Positions 26,231 to 32,543 of a DNA stretch of 32,543 nucleotides are shown here, piece after piece. The translations under genes were made by a program, and so were the position numbers. The notes below the pieces were generated by a model that was not told where the DNA came from, did no database searches, and worked only from the letters and a program-made list of their open reading frames with translations. Every line of letters starts with the position of its first letter. The first letter of the stretch is position 1. This DNA is from Victivallales bacterium (GTDB lineage Bacteria; Verrucomicrobiota; Lentisphaeria; Oligosphaerales; Lenti-02). The stretch is taken from contig QKCY01000300.1 in the NCBI GenBank assembly GCA_003245525.1, forward strand, positions 1 through 32,543. Direction: 5' to 3'.

Positions 26231-27535
26231 CTAGGATTGCAGCGGAAAGACCTCGTCCATGGTGGCCCAATCGGCGGGAGGCACGCCGAAATCGGGGATG
26301 GAGAGGCGTTCGCCTTCGCGCTTGGCGGATTCGTGGGCGACGATGCCGGGCGCGTTGTAGCGGGCCGCCTGCCAGACGTGGTTCGGGGGCAGTTTCTGCT
26401 GGGTCACCGAGCGCACAAAGTCGTTCACCAGGAAGACGTGGGTCCCCTCGTGCCCGTTCTTGCGGTCGGCGAACTCCACGGGGAGCTGCTGCCAGGGCTG
26501 GTAGGGAGAGACGCCCAGGAAGGTCTTGCCCAGATACTCCTTGGGCAGGTCGCCCAGGTTCTCCTCGGTGACGACCACGCGGTCGAAGACGCAGAGGTCG
26601 TTGTGATCCTTCTTGCGCAGCTTCACCAGATCATGGGCCTGGGTGTAGGGAATGCTGTCGCCGGTCCCGTAGCCTTCGGGGAAATCGAGCCAGGTGAACA
26701 CATTCGAGAGGATGCCCTCCTCGCGGGGCTGTTCCTGGTAGCAGCCGTGGGTACCGGTAAGGGTCATGCGGTCCATCATGCTGTGGGCCGTGCGGCGGAA
26801 CTCGTTCACCCGGGCCATACCCCCGTCGGAGGTGCGGAACAGCGCCGTCTCATTGCTGAACACGTTGCCCCACAGACTGAGTTCGGGATCGAAAAGGCCA
26901 TCCGGCCCATCGTCCACGTAGCCGAAGCAGCTCACCTCGGTCATCCGCCGGAAGGTGACCCCGAGGATGAAAGCGGTGGAGTGGGTGGGGTAGTACATGG
27001 GGGGGAAGCTGGCGGTGCGCTTCCAGGCATCGCCGTTGCTGCGCATGTAGCCGCGGTAGAAATGGGCCATGTCGTGATGGTACTGGCCCTCGCCATAGAC
27101 GAACTTGCCGAACTTGCCCGCCGCGAAGGCATCGCGGCAGAACGTGGTCTGCGCCCGGTAGTAGCTCGTCTCGGCCAGCATGTAGATGAGCCCCGTCTCC
27201 TCGACGGTCTTGACCAGCTCGTCCAGTTCCTCCAGCGACACGGCGGCAGGCACGGCGCTGTAGACGTGCTTCCCGGCCTTGAGGGCCTGGACCGCCTGGG
27301 GGGCGTGTTTCCAGCGCTGGGTGAAGAGGGCAATCGCGTCGCAGTCGCTCTTGCACAGTTCGTCCAGCGACGGGAAGGTCTTGGTGATCCCGAACATGGC
27401 CGCCTGTTCCGCCAGCTTGTCGGCCATCAGGTCCGCCAGATAGACCTCGTCGACGGCCGGATGCGCCTGGAACAGGGGGACGAAGGCTTGGCTGAAACCG
27501 CCAGCCGCGCCGCAGATGCCGATCTTGAGTCCCAT
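26231..27535 (-). CDS. Gfo/Idh/MocA family oxidoreductase, tandem copy A
   Basis: This 434-residue cytoplasmic NAD(P)-dependent oxidoreductase has an N-terminal Rossmann domain and a C-terminal alpha/beta domain. The glycine motif reads GICGAAGGFSQAF, differing from GxGxxG and from copy B. At residues 88-96 the usual GKHVxxEKP reads GKHVYSAVP, so the lysine of the EKP motif that typically lies at the active site is missing. YYRAQTTFCRDA and the HHDMAHF segment may supply substrate-binding residues. It is about 80% identical to the upstream copy B. TAAGGAG overlapping the stop of copy B is its ribosome-binding site, so the two are translated together. A sugar, inositol or glycoside substrate is inferred from family and context only. 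Confidence 0.92.
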   Translation of the reverse strand: MGLKIGICGAAGGFSQAFVPLFQAHPAVDEVYLADLMADKLAEQAAMFGITKTFPSLDELCKSDCDAIALFTQRWKHAPQAVQALKAGKHVYSAVPAAVSLEELDELVKTVEETGLIYMLAETSYYRAQTTFCRDAFAAGKFGKFVYGEGQYHHDMAHFYRGYMRSNGDAWKRTASFPPMYYPTHSTAFILGVTFRRMTEVSCFGYVDDGPDGLFDPELSLWGNVFSNETALFRTSDGGMARVNEFRRTAHSMMDRMTLTGTHGCYQEQPREEGILSNVFTWLDFPEGYGTGDSIPYTQAHDLVKLRKKDHNDLCVFDRVVVTEENLGDLPKEYLGKTFLGVSPYQPWQQLPVEFADRKNGHEGTHVFLVNDFVRSVTQQKLPPNHVWQAARYNAPGIVAHESAKREGERLSIPDFGVPPADWATMDEVFPLQS

Positions 27536-27546
27536 GACGATGCTCC

Positions 27547-28851
27547 TTACGGCTGCAGGGGGAAGGTCTCGTCCATCGTGGCCCAACTGGTAGGGGGCAT
27601 GCCGAAGTCGGGGATGCTCAGCTTCTCGCCGTCGCGCTTGGCCGACTCGTGGGCGACAATGCCGGGCGCATTGTAGCGGGCGGCCTGCCAGACGTGGTTC
27701 GGGGGCAGTTTCTGCGCGTTCACCGAGCGGATGAAGTCGTTGACCAGGAAGACGTGGGTGCCCTCGTGGCCGTTCTTGCGGTCGGCGAATTCGACCGGGA
27801 GCTGCTGCCAGGGCTGGAAGGGGGAGACGCCCTGGAAGGTCTTGCCCAGGTATTCCTTCGGCAGGTCGCCGATGTTCTCCTCGGTGACCACCACGTTGTT
27901 GAACACGCAAAGGTCGTTGTGGTCGGTCATCCGCAGCTTGACGTCCTTGCCAGCCGTCTCGTAGGGGATGGTGCCGTCGGCCCCGTATCCCGCCGGGAAG
28001 TCGAGCCAGGAGAAGACGTTGGAGAGAAGCCCTTCCCGTTCGCGGGGCTGTTCCTGGTAGCAGCCGTGGGTACCGGTGATGGTCATGCGGTCCATCATGC
28101 TGTGGGCCGTGCGGCGGAACTCGTTCACCCGGGCCATGCCGCCGTCGGAGGTGCGGAAGAGTGCCGTCTCGTTGCTGAAGATATTGCCCCACAGGCTCAA
28201 CTGGGGATCGAAGACCCCATCGATATGGTGGTCCACATAACCGAAGCAGCTCACCTCGGTCATCCGCCGGAAGGTGACGCCGAGGATGAAGGCGGTGGAG
28301 TGGGTGGGATAGAGCATGGGGGGACAGCTGGCGGTGGCCTTCCACTGCTCCTTGCCGCTGTACATGTAGGACTTGTAGAAGTGGGCCATGTCGTGGTGGT
28401 ACTGGCCCTCGCCGTAGACGAACTGGCCGAACTTCCCGGCGGCAAAGGCGTTGCGGCAGAACGTGGTCTGCGACCGGTAGTAGCTGGTCTCGCCGAGCAT
28501 GTAGATGAGCCCGGTCTCCTCCACCGTCTTGACCAGTTCCTCCAACTCTTCCAGGGTCATGGCGGAGGGCACCGCGCTGTAGACGTGCTTCCCGGCCTTC
28601 AGGGCCTGAACGGCCTGGGGACCGTGCATCCAGCGCTGGGTGAAGAGAGCGATGGCGTCGCAGTCGCTCTTGCAGAGCTCGTCCAGGGAACCGAAGGTCT
28701 TGGCGATACCGTTCTCCGCCGCCCGCGTGGTGGCGCGGTCGCGAACGAGATCCGCGAGATAGACTTCGTCCACACCGGGGTGGGACTTGAAGAGGGACAC
28801 GAAGGCGCTGCCGAACTGGCCGACACCGCACAGGCCGAGTTTGATACCCAT
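27547..28851 (-). CDS. Gfo/Idh/MocA family oxidoreductase, tandem copy B
   Basis: This protein is also 434 residues and highly similar to copy A. Its glycine motif GLCGVGQFGSAF is closer to the canonical GxGxxG form. The EKP position again reads HVYSAVP. Differences between copies cluster in the first ~60 residues (cofactor domain), at residues about 165-172 (SGKEQW versus SNGDAW) and in the loop near 300-315, while the putative active-site regions are almost identical. GAGGAG precedes the ATG, 21 bases after the end of the first DUF5696-like gene. A longer frame on the same strand reading from copy A through this gene is spurious. The two copies may differ in cofactor or reaction direction. 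Confidence 0.92.
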   Translation of the reverse strand: MGIKLGLCGVGQFGSAFVSLFKSHPGVDEVYLADLVRDRATTRAAENGIAKTFGSLDELCKSDCDAIALFTQRWMHGPQAVQALKAGKHVYSAVPSAMTLEELEELVKTVEETGLIYMLGETSYYRSQTTFCRNAFAAGKFGQFVYGEGQYHHDMAHFYKSYMYSGKEQWKATASCPPMLYPTHSTAFILGVTFRRMTEVSCFGYVDHHIDGVFDPQLSLWGNIFSNETALFRTSDGGMARVNEFRRTAHSMMDRMTITGTHGCYQEQPREREGLLSNVFSWLDFPAGYGADGTIPYETAGKDVKLRMTDHNDLCVFNNVVVTEENIGDLPKEYLGKTFQGVSPFQPWQQLPVEFADRKNGHEGTHVFLVNDFIRSVNAQKLPPNHVWQAARYNAPGIVAHESAKRDGEKLSIPDFGMPPTSWATMDETFPLQP

Positions 28852-28872
28852 GGTGATTCTCCTCGTGATGCG

Positions 28873-30645
28873 CTAGGGCTTGAACAGGACGTAATCCTTG
28901 GCTGCCACCGTCCTGCCGCGATAGGGGAATTCCTGTCCGGAATAATTGGTCACGACTTCGCTGCCATCGGCGTAGCGGGTGACGAACACCTCGGGGGCCA
29001 GCTCGCCGTGGTAGTCCATGAACTCGTACTGGAGGTACTTCGCGGGCTGGTACTCGTCGTAGGCCGCCTTGATCGGCTTCAGGTCCCTGTAGGGGATGAA
29101 GTAGAAGGTGGGACGGCCACCGAACTCGTAGACCTTGAGCCGCCGCGTGGTCTCGTCCAGCGAGGTGTAGGGCTTGTTGCCGGACGGATGCGGGTAGTTG
29201 TAGTCGATGGTGGAGTAGTAGGGATTGCTGAGGATGATGCCGTGGTAGGCAATCTGCCAGAGCGGAACCAGCCGGTCCACCAACGGGTCCTCCGCCCCGA
29301 GCCAGCTCGGAAAGGCCGTCACATAGAGGGCGTAGTCCAAGGTGCGGGCGACGTGGTCGCAGGACCCCTCCGAACCGAAGCCGCCGAACACACGCCGGGT
29401 CTTTTCGCCGATCTGGTTCATGGCGTCCGCCGTCTGCTGGCGGTTGCACGGGTGCTGGGGGCTGTAGCACGGGTACGGGGTGATGCACGAAGTCACGTCG
29501 ATGTGGAAAGTGCCCTTGAAGCCCAGATCGGCCAGACGCCGGTAGTCCTCGTCCACATAGGCCTCGTTCACCCGCTGGAAACAGGGGTGGTAGACCCGCC
29601 CTCCCGCCAGGACACCGCCCAGGTAAGGTTTGCCGTTGGGAAGCAGGGCGATGTCGTCCGCATTGTACCGGTCCGAGACGGTGTAGAAGTCGGTGTTGCA
29701 GACGTGACAGACGATCTGGTAGCCCAGTTCGTGGGCGCAGGCGATGGCCTCGCGGAGCTTGGCCTCGCCGCCGAACGCGGGCTCCACCGGGAAGAGGCTC
29801 GGGAACCGCCCGTCGAATCCGCCGCTGTTCCAGCCCACGGAGCACATTTCCGCCTTTTCGACCCCCAACGCCTTGAGTTCCCGCATGATCCGCATGAAGT
29901 CATCGAAGCTGTGGAAGACGCGCACCGGGGGTTCGTTCTCCGGGGTCTGGTCCTCGATCCTGTCCTTGTTGCTCTTGATCCCGTGCTTGACCCGGATGAA
30001 CATGCTGTCGGCGGTATAGGCCAGCTGGGGATTCCCCTTCACCCGCTCCCGTAGAGGAATGACCTCCCCGCGCCCCAGTTGGTACGCGCGGTAGACGCGG
30101 GCCATACCCGAATAGTCGGCGGCATCCCCGGAAAGCACCGTGAAGTCCACCACCAGATCCTCGTAGGGGGCGAACCCGATGTCCTTCACGAGGAAGCGCG
30201 GGAAGAGCCGGTAGACGCCCTGGTCGACCACGAGCATGGTCTTGAACTCGTAGGGTAGCCCTTTGACGATCCCGACGAAGGTTCCGGCCGGGGTCTTCAT
30301 GCCGAAGATGGGCATGGGATTCCGCCGGACCTGAGTGCTGCCCTTCTCCTCCCGGAAGATGCCCAGACGCCCATCGGAGAGCACGAAATACCCCTCGTCG
30401 CCCCGCTTGGCCTCGGCCAAGTCGAACTGGACGTCGATGAAATCGACCGCCTCTCCCAACTCCTGGACCGGGATAGTCAGACGATAGGTGTCCGCCGCCG
30501 TCACGGCCAGAACCCGCTCACTCCGGGTGACCGTTCCGTCCTTGGCGGTAACCGAAACGACGGCACGGTGGACCGGGGCGTCGGCGGCAAGCATCGTCAC
30601 CTCCAGACAGACCAGACCCAGGGCAATGCGGATTGCCGACGGCAT
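28873..30645 (-). CDS. Exported DUF5696-like putative glycoside hydrolase (paralogue 1)
   Basis: This 590-residue protein has a signal peptide (SAIRIALGLVCLEVTMLAA). The N-terminal ~200 residues are beta-rich and the remainder resembles a TIM-barrel glycosidase. Strongly conserved with the neighbouring paralogue are DQTPENEPPVRVF, VGWNSGGFDGRFP, GGEAKLREAI and ELGYQI. D383 (FHIDVTS) and E426 (FGSEGS) are 43 residues apart, exactly as in the paralogue, and could be nucleophile and acid/base. I recall this family as DUF5696, with a possible relation to GH101-type enzymes; function is unproven. ATG 30663 overlaps the previous gene without a ribosome-binding site, so ATG 30645 is preferred. A Cys-rich loop (CITPYPCYSPQHPC) follows D383. 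Confidence 0.82.
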   Translation of the reverse strand: MPSAIRIALGLVCLEVTMLAADAPVHRAVVSVTAKDGTVTRSERVLAVTAADTYRLTIPVQELGEAVDFIDVQFDLAEAKRGDEGYFVLSDGRLGIFREEKGSTQVRRNPMPIFGMKTPAGTFVGIVKGLPYEFKTMLVVDQGVYRLFPRFLVKDIGFAPYEDLVVDFTVLSGDAADYSGMARVYRAYQLGRGEVIPLRERVKGNPQLAYTADSMFIRVKHGIKSNKDRIEDQTPENEPPVRVFHSFDDFMRIMRELKALGVEKAEMCSVGWNSGGFDGRFPSLFPVEPAFGGEAKLREAIACAHELGYQIVCHVCNTDFYTVSDRYNADDIALLPNGKPYLGGVLAGGRVYHPCFQRVNEAYVDEDYRRLADLGFKGTFHIDVTSCITPYPCYSPQHPCNRQQTADAMNQIGEKTRRVFGGFGSEGSCDHVARTLDYALYVTAFPSWLGAEDPLVDRLVPLWQIAYHGIILSNPYYSTIDYNYPHPSGNKPYTSLDETTRRLKVYEFGGRPTFYFIPYRDLKPIKAAYDEYQPAKYLQYEFMDYHGELAPEVFVTRYADGSEVVTNYSGQEFPYRGRTVAAKDYVLFKP

Positions 30646-30652
30646 GCTGTAG

Positions 30653-32543
30653 CTACTCCCCATGACACACCGCGAATCCCCGGGCGGGCACCGTGCTCCC
30701 GGCTACAGTCGCCGGGGCGTCGGCGTAGTTCACGACCACCCGCGAACCATTGGCGTAGACCGTCTCGAAGAGGCCGGGAGCCAGTTCGCGATGGTCCTCG
30801 ATGGTTTGGTCCTGCAACGGAGCGAGCCGCTGGTAATCGTCGGTGATGCTCTTCAGCGTCGCGACATCGACTGCCAGCTTCTCGGGTCCCGCGTAGGTGA
30901 AATCACGGTCGCCCAGCCAGTCGCCGTGGCCGCCGAGCATGAAATGCCCGTGGTAGTACACCAGGGGCCGCCCGCCGTATTCCACGTTCCGCAGATAGCC
31001 ATCGGTGCCAGGTGTGGCGTTGACGGACTTGTGGGAGAGGTTGTAGAGCAGGACACCGTGGTAGACCAAGGGATAGAGCGGGATTCGCTCGTCGATATAG
31101 GGTTTCTTGAGCAGCGGTGCCCAGGTGTCGTCCTCGCAGTAGAGCACACTGTCCAGACAGGGGGCGGACCAGTCCAGGGAACCCTCGGACTGGGCTCCGC
31201 CGAAGATCTCCTGGGCCATTGACAGCAGGTGCAGACGGCTCTCCACGTCCTGCCGCCGGGTCTGGGGATGGCGGGGGTCGTAGCACTTGCGCGGCCCCAC
31301 AATGGAGATCACGTCGCTGTAGTGGAGACCACGGAAGCCGAGTTCCCGAATCCGAGGCAGATCGCGGCTGGCGAACTCCTCGACCGCCCGGAGTTGGCAG
31401 ATGTTGTAGCTCTGGCCGCCGCCCCACTGGCCGCCCTTCGCGGGTGTGCCGTCAGCCACCTTGCGGAGGTATTCCTCGTCCCAGTCCTCGGCGATCCGGT
31501 AGGCCCCGGTATAGCAGTCGTGGGCGACGATCTGGTAGCCCAGTTCCTGGGCGCGGGCGATGGTGGCCCGTAGTTTGGCTTCGCCACCGAGCCGCTCCTC
31601 CACCGGGAAGATCTGCGGATAGCGCCCGTCGTGTCCCCCGATGTTCCAGCCGACCAGGCAGAACTGGATCGGTCCGGCCGCCTGCCGGGCGCACTCCTCC
31701 ACCAGTTCGGTCACGTTGTCGAAGGTCATGAAGACGCGCATGTCCGGTTCGTTCTCGGGCGTCTGCTCGCGGATCTCGTGGGGCACTGGCTTGACCCCGA
31801 GCCGGATGCGGATTTCGAGCGCAGAGGCAGCGTAGTCCAGCTCCGGACGGGCCGTCCGGCGGTCGGGCAAGGACACCAGCCCCCGTTCCTGCCGGTTGAA
31901 GTCGCGGTACTCCCGGCCCAGGTCCTGCCAGCCGACGGCGGGGTCGTCCCAGAACCGATAGTGGACGCTGATATCCTCGGGCAGGAGCGGTTCCCCGGCC
32001 ACATCGCGCAGGCAGAACTCGGGATCGATGGAATACGCACGTCCGGGACCGAACGCCGTGGCGACCAGTAGACTGGCATCGAACTGCCCGCCGTCGAGCC
32101 GGGCCGCGTAGGCCTGCCCGCCCACCTTGGCCCCGTAGAACGGCATGGTGCATTGCGAGAAGAGAGTGAAGGGAATCCGGTGCTCCGCCGGTTCCTTGTC
32201 CCGGAAACGACACAGTCCCCCCGCCTGCTGGGGAACGACCAGATATCCCTCCTCGCCCTCGCGCCCCGCCCCGAAGCCAGGCAGTAGGCGCAAGGATTTG
32301 AGGCGCAGCCCCAGCGGCTCCCGGAAACCCATCTGCGGAACCGTCACCGTCATCCGGTCGCCCGCCACCTTCGCCACCAGGGCGAAGGCCAGGCCATTGG
32401 GATGGGTAACCGTCCAGAGCGTCGTGTCGCTGGGTTCATGGAACTCGGCCTCCAGCACCCAGCCATTGGCTACCGTGGTCTCGGCCGTCTGGATCTCCCC
32501 GGCACTGTCCCACCAACTGAGCACGGCAGCCGCGCGGGCTACC
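30653..32543 (-). CDS. DUF5696-like putative glycoside hydrolase (paralogue 2, 5' end off window)
   Basis: At least 629 residues are present. The frame stays open to the window edge (VARAAAVLSWWD before the GTG at 32524), and the upstream residues look like the end of a signal peptide, so the true start is probably just outside. Conserved with paralogue 1 are EQTPENEPDMRVF, VGWNIGGHDGRYP, GGEAKLRATI and ELGYQI, plus an Asp (codon 31313-31315, YSDVIS) and a Glu (codon 31184-31186, QSEGS) again 43 residues apart. A glycine-rich insert (KGGQWGGGQSYN) and HFMLGGHGDW are not shared and may shape a different substrate pocket. Its stop lies eight bases before the preferred start of paralogue 1, implying cotranslation. 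It is the first visible gene of the five-gene minus-strand group ending at 24293. Confidence 0.82.
   Translation of the reverse strand, partial: VARAAAVLSWWDSAGEIQTAETTVANGWVLEAEFHEPSDTTLWTVTHPNGLAFALVAKVAGDRMTVTVPQMGFREPLGLRLKSLRLLPGFGAGREGEEGYLVVPQQAGGLCRFRDKEPAEHRIPFTLFSQCTMPFYGAKVGGQAYAARLDGGQFDASLLVATAFGPGRAYSIDPEFCLRDVAGEPLLPEDISVHYRFWDDPAVGWQDLGREYRDFNRQERGLVSLPDRRTARPELDYAASALEIRIRLGVKPVPHEIREQTPENEPDMRVFMTFDNVTELVEECARQAAGPIQFCLVGWNIGGHDGRYPQIFPVEERLGGEAKLRATIARAQELGYQIVAHDCYTGAYRIAEDWDEEYLRKVADGTPAKGGQWGGGQSYNICQLRAVEEFASRDLPRIRELGFRGLHYSDVISIVGPRKCYDPRHPQTRRQDVESRLHLLSMAQEIFGGAQSEGSLDWSAPCLDSVLYCEDDTWAPLLKKPYIDERIPLYPLVYHGVLLYNLSHKSVNATPGTDGYLRNVEYGGRPLVYYHGHFMLGGHGDWLGDRDFTYAGPEKLAVDVATLKSITDDYQRLAPLQDQTIEDHRELAPGLFETVYANGSRVVVNYADAPATVAGSTVPARGFAVCHGE
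30656..30661 (-). promoter_or_regulatory. Ribosome-binding site deciding the start of DUF5696-like paralogue 1
   Basis: GGGGAG on the minus strand lies inside the last codons of paralogue 2 and ten bases before ATG 30645. The alternative ATG at 30663 has no purine-rich stretch before it. Confidence 0.5.

Noticed and set aside
24836-27676. Plus-strand frame of 946 codons across the FAD oxidoreductase and Gfo/Idh/MocA genes
   Set aside because: It crosses two real genes and an intergenic inverted repeat, and its composition is typical of antisense shadows.
26231-29845. Minus-strand frame reading through both Gfo/Idh/MocA copies as one 1,204-residue protein
   Set aside because: Only its last 434 residues are coding. 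The rest runs out of frame through copy B and the DUF5696-like gene, and each real gene has its own start and ribosome-binding site.
27649-30054. Plus-strand frame of 801 codons opposite copy B and the DUF5696-like gene
   Set aside because: It is antisense to two well-supported genes and shows no domain; repeated GVGHVVVV-type stretches are a compositional artefact.

Overview
The window looks like a chromosomal segment from a GC-rich, carbohydrate-degrading bacterium. My best guess is a member of the PVC superphylum (Lentisphaerota/Kiritimatiellota-like). The clues are the abundance of large polysaccharide-active enzymes, DUF5696-like proteins, tandem Gfo/Idh/MocA oxidoreductases, an FAD oxidoreductase with a beta-sandwich tail, secretin-like domains resembling those of Verrucomicrobia, and GCCGAG...CTCGGC intergenic hairpins. 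There are no rRNA, tRNA, phage, transposase or CRISPR signals, so taxonomy is inference. Seventeen genes are supported, two of them cut by the window edges. No gene-free stretch exceeds about 200 bases.

Layout. (1) 3-4280 (+): C-terminal ~1,400 residues of a giant multidomain protein with a PL26/YetA-like exo-rhamnogalacturonan lyase core. (2) 4414-8847 (+): a soluble six-PAS/GAF hybrid histidine kinase with a fused receiver. (3) 12349-8816 (-): a tight three-gene unit of GH36-type alpha-galactosidase, rsmE and a possible TIM-barrel protein, with a LacI-type palindrome upstream. (4) 12541-15302 (+): full-length three-domain nifU, nifS and a secreted FKBP-type peptidyl-prolyl isomerase, with a good sigma70-like promoter and an intrinsic terminator. 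(5) 19147-15360 (-): radical SAM protein, aldo/keto reductase fused to a two-cluster ferredoxin domain, and a membrane-anchored TPR protein. (6) 19344-21200 (+): ilvD, followed by three copies of a hairpin repeat. (7) 22677-21396 (-): an exported nickel superoxide dismutase and a short-chain dehydrogenase. (8) 22839-24175 (+): two small exported proteins that look like stand-alone secretin beta-domains. (9) 32543-24293 (-): two paralogous DUF5696-like putative glycoside hydrolases, two tandem 434-residue Gfo/Idh/MocA oxidoreductases, then, after a 77-base inverted repeat, an FAD oxidoreductase with a discoidin-like tail.

How the genes may work together. Region 9 is the best candidate for an undescribed system. 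Exported DUF5696-like enzymes would release sugars from a glycan, and two NAD(P)-dependent and one FAD-dependent oxidoreductases would process the released sugars by redox chemistry. The PL26-like lyase and the GH36 enzyme at the other end support a saprophytic, pectin/galactoside-using lifestyle. Fe-S assembly (nifUS) would serve Fe-S clients present in the same window: IlvD, the radical SAM enzyme and the AKR-ferredoxin protein. Ni-SOD would protect such clusters outside the cytoplasm. These links are inference from gene content.
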